Source: a virus | Length of the DNA stretch: 23,731 nt | Virus record (IMG/VR): IMGVR_UViG_3300013115_000341 | Span: 1-23,731 of that record | Reading direction: 5' to 3' (one strand) | Part shown: in pieces, positions 1 to 5,158 of the stretch | How the letters are laid out: each line of letters opens with the position of its first letter | Numbering within the stretch: position 1 is the stretch's first letter | Translations under genes and position numbers: made by a program | Notes under the pieces: model-generated | What the model saw: only the letters and a program-made list of their open reading frames with translations | What the model was told of the DNA's origin: nothing | The model's database searches: none

Positions 1-272
1 CCGGCCCCGTTGAGCTGCACATAACCGCGCTCTTCCAGCGGCCCAAGCGGCTGCTACATCGCCCGCTGGGCACGCTGGCGAAGAGCAAGCCGATGGTCAG
101 GGAGGCGCACTGCGCTACGCCAGACGCTGACAACGTGGTCAAGGCGGTGTCAGACGCCATCGAGAAGGCTGGGATCGTCCGCAATGATTCGCAGATCTGG
201 AGAGTCAGCGCCGAGAAATGGTACTGCGATCCAGATGAAGAGGCGCGCGTGCTGGTGAGGCTGGAGTGGTGA
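1..272 (+). CDS. rusA: RusA-like Holliday junction resolvase, 5' truncated by the window
   Basis: The open frame starts at base 3 with no start codon in view and ends at TGA 270-272, giving about 89 C-terminal residues. The stretch PDADNVVKAVSDAIEKAG followed by IVRNDSQI matches the conserved RusA core, where acidic residues bind metal and a D/N-D-S-Q turn follows. The tail EARVLVRLEW resembles the family's last beta strand. RusA enzymes cut Holliday junctions, and phages use them in recombination or to clear branched DNA before packaging. Its stop overlaps the next ATG (TGATG), so the two genes are probably coupled on a plus-strand transcript that converges on the late genes. The family call is from memory of the motif; the missing N-terminus lies outside the window. 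Confidence 0.85.
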   Translation, partial: GPVELHITALFQRPKRLLHRPLGTLAKSKPMVREAHCATPDADNVVKAVSDAIEKAGIVRNDSQIWRVSAEKWYCDPDEEARVLVRLEW

Positions 273-886
273 TGGATCAGGACTCTAGGACTGTTGCTGC
301 TCTATACGTGGATCTTCTGCGCGGACCATATGGATCGCTAGATGGCGTCGATTGCTGGGGCTTTGCGAGCCGAAACGGAAAACAGGTTGGTCTATTTGTT
401 AAGGACAGAGACGCGAGATTGTACGAAGGACCATCGCCTGTGATCGCCCATCCACCGTGTGGGCCTTGGGGCAGGTTCTGGTGGAATTACAAAGGAGGAG
501 AGGGGGATCAGATCTGCGGTCTGCGTGCTGTCGATCAAGTCCGCGAATGGGGAGGTGTCCTGGAGCATCCAGCGCAGAGCAGGCTCTGGACCGCTGCGGG
601 CATTCCAGGACCAGCCGAAGGACAAGATCACTGCGGCGGATGGACGCTAGAGGTACAACAGTGTGACTGGGGACACGCAGCGAGAAAGCCGACCTGGCTC
701 TACATCTGCGGAACCAGCACCGTCCCACCCGCTCCTGATCGAGCAGAGCCCACCCGCGTAATGGTCAGGCTACTTCGTAACAATAACGATATGCCAGAGG
801 TACCAAAGGCGGATCGCCATCTAACGCCGCTGGCGTTCGCCAGATGGCTCGTCAGCCTTGCTCGAATGTGCAGAGTCAGGGACTGA
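272..886 (+). CDS. Phage protein with PPC and LEHP motifs, C5-methyltransferase-like fragment
   Basis: The protein is 204 residues from ATG 272, chosen over GTG 266 and 269 because it overlaps the resolvase stop as TGATG. Residues 60-68 read HPPCGPWGR and residues 94-100 read GGVLEHP. These resemble motif IV (PPC, catalytic Cys) and motif VI (ENV-like Glu) of cytosine-C5 methyltransferases. The N-terminal SAM-binding motif and a target-recognition domain are not evident, so activity is doubtful. A later stretch with GGWTLEVQQCDWGH and KPTWLYICG resembles hypothetical proteins I recall from proteobacterial phages. Its last bases overlap the end of the minus-strand lipoprotein gene by 11 nt. 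The reading frame is secure but the function is unknown. Confidence 0.75.
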   Translation: MDQDSRTVAALYVDLLRGPYGSLDGVDCWGFASRNGKQVGLFVKDRDARLYEGPSPVIAHPPCGPWGRFWWNYKGGEGDQICGLRAVDQVREWGGVLEHPAQSRLWTAAGIPGPAEGQDHCGGWTLEVQQCDWGHAARKPTWLYICGTSTVPPAPDRAEPTRVMVRLLRNNNDMPEVPKADRHLTPLAFARWLVSLARMCRVRD

Positions 887-1289
887 TCGAATCCAGCGCC
901 CGATCCACGGCAGCGCATGCGCCCGCTCCGATGCCGATACCGAACGCCAGAGCCTCGGCCTTAGACCGCCTGCACTGCATCAGCGCCTCAACCTTCGCCC
1001 GGTCCTCAGTGATCGCCAGGACGCGGTCAGAGGCGCTCTGAGCGTAGGATTCCGCCAGCATCGTCCGCAGCCGATCGAACTCCGCGCGGACCCTGCGCCA
1101 GTCAGCGCCAGCCACCAAGAAGCCGTCGAAGGCCGCGGCATCGCCTGCGATGGTCGGCTCTGGCTCTGTGGCGATGAGCACAGCGAACTCTGGAGGGTAG
1201 TAGCGGCTCGCCTCGGTGAAGCTCAGCGGCGCGACGAGGGAGCCAGCGCAGCCGGTCAGGATGAGCAGGAGCGGGACGATGGCGCGCAT
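876..1289 (-). CDS. Small lipoprotein, possible outer-membrane spanin
   Basis: This 137-residue protein begins with a short charged N-terminus, a hydrophobic run and a lipobox LTGC with Cys14, so it should be exported, lipidated and anchored to a membrane. The mature part is rich in Ala, Arg and Glu and probably helical, with two further Cys late in the chain and a Gly/Ala-rich stretch near the C-terminus. It is the last minus-strand gene of the window, downstream of the lysis block. A role as o-spanin partner to the Rz-like protein at 2160-2531 fits by location and lipidation, but it is longer than typical Rz1 proteins and a plus-strand module separates the two genes. No clear ribosome binding site precedes the ATG. 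The lipoprotein call is firm; spanin is inference. Confidence 0.7.
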   Translation of the reverse strand: MRAIVPLLLILTGCAGSLVAPLSFTEASRYYPPEFAVLIATEPEPTIAGDAAAFDGFLVAGADWRRVRAEFDRLRTMLAESYAQSASDRVLAITEDRAKVEALMQCRRSKAEALAFGIGIGAGACAAVDRALDSISP

Positions 1290-1336
1290 GAGGCAGGGTA
1301 GCAGTCCAGCGGTTTTGAAGAAAGTTCGATTTTTTT

Positions 1337-1365
1337 CGATATTAGTTATTGCTTAATCGATATTA
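1337..1365. promoter_or_regulatory. Direct repeat CGATATTA x2 around the -35, candidate operator
   Basis: CGATATTA occurs at 1337-1344 and again at 1358-1365, 21 bp apart, which is two helical turns, and the pair brackets the -35 element. A comparable pair lies in the promoter at 23266. This arrangement would suit cooperative binding of a dimeric repressor such as a ribbon-helix-helix protein. The binding role is inferred. Confidence 0.45.
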
Positions 1366-1377
1366 CTCAATTAGGAT
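1349..1377 (+). promoter_or_regulatory. Sigma70-type promoter of module 1
   Basis: The -35 is TTGCTT at 1349-1354 and the -10 is TAGGAT at 1372-1377, with exactly 17 bp between. The -10 overlaps a perfect 10-bp palindrome, GGATATATCC, at 1374-1383. The region is markedly AT-rich compared with the genes around it, and the same layout recurs at three other places in the window. It drives the genes at 1423 and 1935. Confidence 0.75.
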
Positions 1378-1385
1378 ATATCCAC

Positions 1386-1414
1386 GGTCGACGCAGGGAG
1401 CGCGACCCGGGAGA
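1386..1414 (+). promoter_or_regulatory. 5' leader hairpin and ribosome binding site of module 1
   Basis: GGTCG (1386-1390) pairs with CGACC (1403-1407), and after a bulged A, CGC (1392-1394) pairs with GCG (1400-1402), leaving loop AGGGA. One base later the Shine-Dalgarno sequence GGGAGA (1409-1414) sits 8 nt before ATG 1423. Modules 2-4 also place a hairpin just before a GGGAGA site. Confidence 0.6.
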
Positions 1415-1422
1415 TAGAGAGC

Positions 1423-1938
1423 ATGAGCAACGTGACCACCGAATGCTGGATGTGCCTTGAGGGGTTCGACGCCTCGGAAATGACTCAGCGGACTCTGGTG
1501 CAGAGTGGGCGCGTTAAGAGCTTTTGCCCATGCTGCAACGACCGAGAGGAGGCTGACCGGGGCACTCCCGGGCTGATGAGCTTCACTGACGCGGCACACG
1601 TTGCTGAGTCGATCGCTGTTGCTGGCGTCGAATCCGGCAAGGCTAACACCGCTATCGTACTGGACTTGCGCCATGGTCCGCACACTCGCAGCATTGACAT
1701 TTGCGACGCCATGGACATTGTGCGAGCGGCGCGAAGCGCGGCGCCTGCCGTGGTGACGTTTAGCAAGGTGATTCGTGGGACGTATCGCGCCACTGTCGGC
1801 GTATACGAGATTACGGTTGAGAACATGGGAGACTGCTGGGCATCAACCATCCACCGTAACGCAAAGATGGTAGACACCTTTTTCAAGGGTACCCGCAGCG
1901 ATGCAGAGCGAGCCGCGCTTGCCAAGGTGGCGCGATGA
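1423..1938 (+). CDS. Met-Ser-Asn module protein 1, putative zinc-ribbon protein
   Basis: The protein has 171 residues, with its start set by the GGGAGATAGAGAGC leader and the ATGAGCAAC start shared with the other modules. The N-terminus carries C8-x2-C11 and C35-x-C37-C38, a plausible zinc-binding pair spanning residues 8-38. The rest looks like an alpha/beta domain of about 130 residues with no motif I recognise. The stop overlaps the next start (ATGA, 1935-1938), so it is coupled to a ribbon-helix-helix-like protein. Only two GATC sites fall in the two-gene module, unlike the flanking late genes. Function unknown; a regulatory or host-takeover role is inference. Confidence 0.75.
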   Translation: MSNVTTECWMCLEGFDASEMTQRTLVQSGRVKSFCPCCNDREEADRGTPGLMSFTDAAHVAESIAVAGVESGKANTAIVLDLRHGPHTRSIDICDAMDIVRAARSAAPAVVTFSKVIRGTYRATVGVYEITVENMGDCWASTIHRNAKMVDTFFKGTRSDAERAALAKVAR

Positions 1939-2189
1939 TCTGCGAATGCCCCACCCCCACCCCCCGCCTTGACACCGGTTCAGACTCTCTGGACTGCGTC
2001 GATTGCGGGGGCGCCATCCCGCGCAAGCCCGGCCGCCCCACCATCCCCCCAGCCGACCGCAAGCGTCAACGCGCTGTCCGCTGGACGGATGCAGAGTGGG
2101 AGCGCATCCAACAGGACGCCGCAGCCGAGGGTATGACCGCTGCGGCTTACGTGCGCGCCTCAGTCCAGCGGGCTACCCAGGGCCGCTAG
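1935..2189 (+). CDS. GRP-motif ribbon-helix-helix-like DNA-binding protein, copy A
   Basis: This 84-residue protein has Cys3, Cys5, Cys21 and Cys24 in a possible zinc knuckle, then KPGRP (31-35) like an AT-hook core. A ribbon-helix-helix-like segment follows, with a basic strand RAVRW near 46-50 and helices around TDAEWERIQQDAAAEG and MTAAAYVRASV. MobC and Arc/MetJ-type proteins have a similar pattern. Paralogues occur at 2987 and 23564. It overlaps the preceding gene by 4 nt, and its 3' end overlaps the minus-strand Rz-like gene by 30 nt. Near its start, runs of 4, 5 and 6 C (1949-1965) form an unusual tract encoding Pro-Thr-Pro-Thr-Pro. DNA binding is inferred from the fold pattern. Confidence 0.75.
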   Translation: MICECPTPTPRLDTGSDSLDCVDCGGAIPRKPGRPTIPPADRKRQRAVRWTDAEWERIQQDAAAEGMTAAAYVRASVQRATQGR

Positions 2190-2531
2190 CCTCCGCTTAC
2201 GTTCCGCCTCGCTCGCTGGCGTGATCGTCTCAAGTGACGGATCAGTCGTCGCAGTCGCCACAGCAGCATCTGACGCCGCCTGAGCGCTCTCGATGCGCGT
2301 GTTCCGCTCCTGGGTCTCGGCCTTGTGCGCCTTGCGCGCTGCCGCCACATCTCGCCGCCGATTGGAGCCAGCCTGCGCCCGGTCCTTGAGCGCGTTGCCG
2401 AGCTTGCCAGCGCCCAGGATGGAGAGGAGTAGACCCAGCACAGCCAGCGCATAGAGGCGCAGGCGAGGCACGAAGACAGCGACCGCGACTGCGAGCAGCG
2501 CCGCTGTGACCAGGGCCAGGTTGGTAGACAT
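2160..2531 (-). CDS. Membrane protein with charged helical domain, possible inner-membrane spanin (Rz-like)
   Basis: The protein has 123 residues. Residues 4-20 and about 26-42 are hydrophobic and look like two membrane segments, followed by a long, charged, Ala/Arg/Glu-rich helix (about 50-90) and a polar tail. Phage i-spanins have an N-terminal anchor and a periplasmic coiled coil, and the gene sits downstream of the endolysin, so that role is plausible. Two rather than one membrane segment is atypical, and a holin accessory is an alternative. No good Shine-Dalgarno precedes ATG 2531. The gene is flanked on both sides by plus-strand modules, and its end overlaps the ribbon-helix-helix gene by 30 nt. 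Confidence 0.65.
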   Translation of the reverse strand: MSTNLALVTAALLAVAVAVFVPRLRLYALAVLGLLLSILGAGKLGNALKDRAQAGSNRRRDVAAARKAHKAETQERNTRIESAQAASDAAVATATTDPSLETITPASEAERKRRLAALGSPLD

Positions 2532-2601
2532 CAGGGAAGTGTAACGCGGGCGAGTCGTTGAGCGGTTGGTGATTTATTTTGCGCCCTGCTGAAAATAGTT
2601 G

Positions 2602-2630
2602 TTGCGCAGGATAAGAAGCCCCGCTAGATT
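2602..2630 (+). promoter_or_regulatory. Sigma70-type promoter of module 2
   Basis: The -35 is TTGCGC (2602-2607) and the -10 is TAGATT (2625-2630), separated by exactly 17 bp, as in the other three modules. TTGCGC also occurs 23 bp upstream at 2579-2584, which may be a second binding site. The promoter reads away from the start of the minus-strand gene at 2531. Confidence 0.65.
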
Positions 2631-2637
2631 ATCCTTA

Positions 2638-2652
2638 CCAGCGCGGTGCTGG
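2638..2652 (+). promoter_or_regulatory. 5' leader hairpin of module 2
   Basis: CCAGC (2638-2642) pairs perfectly with GCTGG (2648-2652) around loop GCGGT. GGGAGACAGAAC follows almost at once and leads into GTG 2667. Position and spacing match the other leaders, although the stem sequence differs, so structure rather than sequence appears conserved. Confidence 0.5.
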
Positions 2653-2666
2653 ACGGGAGACAGAAC

Positions 2667-2990
2667 GTGAGCAACTCAGCCTTCAACAACATTGACCCCT
2701 GTTACCTCCGAATCGCAGAGGAGGTCGGGCATCACGCGCCGCGCCTTCTGCGCCTCGCTGCATCTAATGGCTTCAAGTGCGAGGGTATCACCATCCCCGC
2801 CAAGTGGGCACACCCACCGGGGCACAGTTACTCAACCAAGACGGTCGTGATGTACCTCTTCGATGATGCGACCGGCGAAGACGGTCACGTCGCATTCACC
2901 ATCTACAGCGACCGGGGCGCCCGCAAGGCGGGCCGAGTCGGCCACAACGCGCCGATCGCAATGCGGACCGCGATGGGATGGCGGCCATGA
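2667..2990 (+). CDS. Met-Ser-Asn module protein 2, unknown function
   Basis: The GTG at 2667 is preferred to the in-frame GTG at 2646 because GTGAGCAAC follows GGGAGACAGAAC exactly as in the three sister modules; the earlier start would fall inside the leader hairpin. The resulting 107-residue protein has a mixed alpha/beta look, a stretch TKTVVMYLFDDATGEDGHVA that may be a beta hairpin, and basic residues towards the end. I do not recognise the family, and it shows no clear similarity to the other module proteins beyond the first three residues. The last four bases overlap the next gene (ATGA). Only one GATC occurs in the two-gene module. Confidence 0.7.
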   Translation: MSNSAFNNIDPCYLRIAEEVGHHAPRLLRLAASNGFKCEGITIPAKWAHPPGHSYSTKTVVMYLFDDATGEDGHVAFTIYSDRGARKAGRVGHNAPIAMRTAMGWRP

Positions 2991-3217
2991 GAAGCGCATG
3001 CGAACACGGCGTTCCGCTGGGCGCGGCGGAACAGTGCTGGGCTTGCCCCAAAAAGCGCCCTGTCGGCAGGCCGCCCGCCCACGACGACGACAAGCGGCGC
3101 GAGCAACGCATCTACAGCCGCAATGAATGGGCAGAGGTAAAGCGGCGCGCGGACGCTGCGGGCATGACTCGCGCGGCCTACGTGCGCAGCCTGACGCTGA
3201 AGGGGTGGGCGGTCTGA
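2987..3217 (+). CDS. GRP-motif ribbon-helix-helix-like DNA-binding protein, copy B
   Basis: The 76-residue protein starts at ATG 2987, overlapping the previous stop as ATGA; the in-frame ATG at 2978 lies inside the upstream gene and is less likely. C5, H7, C17 and C20 could form a zinc knuckle. RPVGRPP (24-30) matches the Gly-Arg-Pro motif of copies A and C. NEWAEVKRRADAAGMTRAAY followed by VRSLT aligns with the helix-turn-helix portion of copy A. It is a likely small DNA-binding regulator, perhaps of its own or sister promoters. It may couple to a 55-codon frame starting at its stop (TGATGA). Confidence 0.75.
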   Translation: MRSACEHGVPLGAAEQCWACPKKRPVGRPPAHDDDKRREQRIYSRNEWAEVKRRADAAGMTRAAYVRSLTLKGWAV

Positions 3218-3384
3218 TGACTGCGCACGAGCGGAGAAGGTTGCTGGCCCGGCTACAAACCGTCAGCGATCCAGGAGGGCATGAGCGCTGCCGCCTGGGT
3301 CAGGGCTCAGTGCGGACTGTAGCAGGCGGTCTGTGCGCCGCGTGCGCGCTGCCGCTGCTGCGGTACGTGTCGCCGCCGACATAG
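3217..3384 (+). CDS. Possible small Cys-containing protein, third gene of module 2
   Basis: ATG 3217 overlaps the preceding stop, the same coupling used by most genes here, and opens a 55-codon frame ending at TAG 3382-3384. The product is basic, with a GGHERC motif and a later CAAC that could bind zinc. Against it, the last 85 nt lie opposite the 3' end of the minus-strand gene at 3300-3518, and the composition is unremarkable. It is offered as a candidate only. Confidence 0.4.
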   Translation: MTAHERRRLLARLQTVSDPGGHERCRLGQGSVRTVAGGLCAACALPLLRYVSPPT

Positions 3385-3518
3385 CAGGCTGATGTGCCGG
3401 CGATCCACATCGCCATCTGGCTCAGGTCTGCCGCTGCGTCAGGCCGCAGGATGATCCCGATTGCTAGGCCTGCCTCGAGGAAGAGGGTGGCATAGCTCAT
3501 TCTTTCGCGCTTGCTCAT
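3300..3518 (-). CDS. Small membrane protein of the lysis region
   Basis: The 72-residue protein starts at an ATGA overlap with the 36-residue gene upstream. A hydrophobic N-terminal half includes a likely membrane segment around YATLFLEAGLAIGIIL and a weaker one around MAMWIAGTSACYVGG, followed by a polar His/Arg/Ser tail. Its place just after the endolysin suggests a lysis accessory such as a holin or antiholin, but no family is recognised. The final part overlaps a possible plus-strand gene, and the Arg/His-rich tail may be partly a product of that overlap. Confidence 0.6.
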   Translation of the reverse strand: MSKRERMSYATLFLEAGLAIGIILRPDAAADLSQMAMWIAGTSACYVGGDTYRSSGSAHAAHRPPATVRTEP

Positions 3519-3625
3519 CGCCCTGGCCTCCAGCGTGCGGGCTCGATGGGATGGGAGCGCAGGATCAGCCAGCCCAGCAGGTTGCCGAGCTTGCCAGCGA
3601 GCCAGAGCAGGATCCGCTCGATCAT
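3515..3625 (-). CDS. 36-residue membrane peptide tiled between endolysin and 72-residue gene
   Basis: This gene is very short but well placed. Its ATG (3625-3623) overlaps the endolysin stop as ATGA and its stop (3517-3515) overlaps the next start as ATGA. The peptide has a charged MIER start, one hydrophobic helix through LLWLAGKLGNLLGWLIL, and a basic Pro/Arg tail. A single membrane helix with a basic C-terminus suits a small holin, an antiholin or a leader-like lysis peptide. Both flanking four-base overlaps support translation. The function is inferred only from position and hydrophobicity. Confidence 0.65.
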   Translation of the reverse strand: MIERILLWLAGKLGNLLGWLILRSHPIEPARWRPGR

Positions 3626-4020
3626 TCGATCAGCTCGAAATGTGGCGCATCGAAGAAGCGCTCAGTGAATCGGTGATCGCCGTTCCAATCGGCTCCCAGG
3701 CGGATCTTGATCCCCATCGTGGACGCTACGCCGAGCACGAATCCTGCGAAGTGGATGAAGCGCTTGTGGTCCTCCCAGTCAATCGGATACGGAGCGCAGT
3801 CCACAGCGCGAGACAGGGCGGGCGCTGTGGCGTTGTGCTTGCTGTTCGGCCACTTGACCTTACTGCGCCCGGTGCGGTGATACTCGTCCTGCGTGGCCTG
3901 GTCCCTGCGCCCTTCCAGGATCGTGCAATCCCAGTGCCTGATCACCTCCTCGAACAGGGCCTGGAGCTTTGGATCGCAGGTTTCCAGGCGGGCGCGCGAT
4001 CTAGCTGAGAAGCTGGGCAT
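3622..4020 (-). CDS. Endolysin, M15-type peptidase (L-Ala-D-Glu or D-Ala-D-Ala peptidase)
   Basis: This 132-residue protein covers a whole M15 domain. SKH with His62, AVD with Asp74 and PHF with His127 supply the expected zinc ligands, and Asp124 just before PHF is the probable catalytic acid. GADWNGDH (109-116) and APYP (76-79) match phage endolysins I recall. It should cleave the peptide stems of peptidoglycan and has no signal peptide, so it relies on a holin for release. The start overlaps the upstream stop (TGATG) behind a GGAGGG ribosome binding site. Holin candidates lie just upstream and small membrane genes just downstream, forming a lysis cassette. Confidence 0.85.
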   Translation of the reverse strand: MPSFSARSRARLETCDPKLQALFEEVIRHWDCTILEGRRDQATQDEYHRTGRSKVKWPNSKHNATAPALSRAVDCAPYPIDWEDHKRFIHFAGFVLGVASTMGIKIRLGADWNGDHRFTERFFDAPHFELIE

Positions 4021-4430
4021 CAGTCACCCTCCGCTGCGGTATCTGAGATCTCGCCCTTGATCACCAGGTTGTAGAGGTTGGCGCCGATGGAGCTCAGGAA
4101 GGCGCCAGCGATGATCAAGGCCACCGTCCACTTCCGCGTTGACCATTCTTTGGCGTGGACGGCTGCTGCATCTGCCTGCCGCTCGCGCTCTGCTTCGCGC
4201 ACTGCGCGCGCCTGCTCTGCCTCCTTGAGCGCCACGATCTCAGCCATGCCGGCGGTGACCGTCTCGGCCATGCGCTGATCGTCCTCGACATGGCCAGCAA
4301 ACTCGCCCGTGATCCGGTCCTGGGCGGCCTTGATCGACTCCACATCTAGCCGAACGCCCGTGAGTGTCTCGCTGACCAAGTCCTGTTTCGACTCCATCCG
4401 CGCCAGCGCTCGCATCACCTCATCGCTCAT
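4020..4430 (-). CDS. Coiled-coil protein with C-terminal membrane anchor, holin candidate
   Basis: The protein has 136 residues. About 1-95 are charged and helical, rich in Glu, Arg and Ala with heptad-like spacing. One membrane segment, WTVALIIAGAFLSSIGANLY (101-120), is followed by a short acidic tail. This layout recalls XhlA-type haemolysin enhancers and other tail-anchored lysis proteins. A strong site, GGAGG, lies just before ATG 4430, and its stop overlaps the endolysin start. It is probably the holin or its partner, sharing the job with the similar protein at 4432-4758. No family can be assigned with certainty. Confidence 0.7.
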   Translation of the reverse strand: MSDEVMRALARMESKQDLVSETLTGVRLDVESIKAAQDRITGEFAGHVEDDQRMAETVTAGMAEIVALKEAEQARAVREAERERQADAAAVHAKEWSTRKWTVALIIAGAFLSSIGANLYNLVIKGEISDTAAEGD

Positions 4431-4431
4431 C

Positions 4432-4758
4432 TCAGCCTCCTGCGCCTAGAACAGTCTGCGCCAGTTCGATCAGCCCGTATAGGATCGATCCGCTTGCGCC
4501 GCCTGCGATGATGGCGCCAGCCTTGCCGCTCTCGCCTCGCTCAGCGCGCTCCAATGCCTTGACGCGGTCCGCCAGCTTCTCGATCGACGCTGCCTGCCGC
4601 TTGATGTCCTGCTCCAACCAGCGCCGGCGCACATCACCGACTGCGCCGCCCTTGTCGAGCTTGGCCACATCGGCCGCAAGCCTATGGACAGCAGACAGCA
4701 GGTCTGCCAGGACACGATCGGGGATCTCATGCGCCAGAAACCCTCCTGATGTCTCCAA
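4432..4758 (-). CDS. Second coiled-coil plus membrane-anchor protein, holin or antiholin candidate
   Basis: This 108-residue protein has the same architecture as its downstream neighbour: a charged helical region (about 12-75) and a C-terminal Gly/Ala-rich hydrophobic segment (about 80-104) ending in GAGG. Paired genes of like design before an endolysin suggest a holin/antiholin pair. The annotated ATG lies 32 nt inside the receiver gene, an unusually long overlap here; an in-frame GTG further on is possible but lacks a clear ribosome binding site. The frame is supported by the spacing to ATG 4430. The function is inference. Confidence 0.65.
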   Translation of the reverse strand: METSGGFLAHEIPDRVLADLLSAVHRLAADVAKLDKGGAVGDVRRRWLEQDIKRQAASIEKLADRVKALERAERGESGKAGAIIAGGASGSILYGLIELAQTVLGAGG

Positions 4759-5158
4759 TCAGATCGTACGTTTCGCGGATCGGCCGATGCGCCTCGATCA
4801 CCTCCTCGATGCGATCGGTGAGTCCTGCGGCGAAGGTGCCATCACCGCCCTTGCTCAGCACCAGATAGGCGCCAAGGTGGCTCATCGCCAGCTGATCAGA
4901 CGCCTTGCGGGTTGCTGTCAGGACGATGATCGGAGCCCTGGTGCTATGGGCTGCCATCCGCTTGCAGGTCTCGTCGCCGTCGCTGTCTGGGAGGCGCAGA
5001 TCGAGCAGGATCAGATCGGCCCGATCTACATGAGGCAGAGCGCCCGCCAGCGTCTCAGAGCGGATCACCTCGTAGCCTGCGAGCTGGAGGCGCAATGTGG
5101 TGACGATGCCGACTTCAGGATCGTCCTCCACCAGTAGGATCGTCTTTGGCTGGCTCAT
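4727..5158 (-). CDS. Stand-alone CheY-like response-regulator receiver protein
   Basis: The 143-residue protein is a single receiver domain with no output domain. All signature residues are present: the acidic cluster Glu11-Asp12-Asp13, phosphoacceptor Asp53 in LILLDLRLPD, Thr81 in IIVLTA and Lys103 in LSKG. Histidine kinases or small phosphodonors phosphorylate such domains at the central Asp. It starts as an ATGA overlap with the tail gene and runs into the holin block, so it should be made late. Receiver genes are not a normal part of a phage tail or lysis operon. It may divert host two-component or chemotaxis signalling, or act as a phospho-sensitive lysis timer. The residues after 125 extend beyond a standard receiver. 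Confidence 0.9.
   Translation of the reverse strand: MSQPKTILLVEDDPEVGIVTTLRLQLAGYEVIRSETLAGALPHVDRADLILLDLRLPDSDGDETCKRMAAHSTRAPIIVLTATRKASDQLAMSHLGAYLVLSKGGDGTFAAGLTDRIEEVIEAHRPIRETYDLIGDIRRVSGA

Noticed and set aside
858-1301. Plus-strand 147-codon frame opposite the lipoprotein gene
   Set aside because: The opposite strand has a lipobox and a coherent protein; this frame is Arg/Gly/Ala-rich and without a ribosome binding site, as shadow frames are.
1949-1965. C-run tract of 4, 5 and 6 C as a phase-variable switch or G-quadruplex
   Set aside because: Only three G tracts occur on the opposite strand and the runs are interrupted by A, so evidence is too thin; noted within the gene entry.
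4508-5137. Plus-strand 209-codon frame opposite the receiver and holin genes
   Set aside because: The minus-strand receiver motif is unmistakable in this stretch, so this is an antisense shadow.
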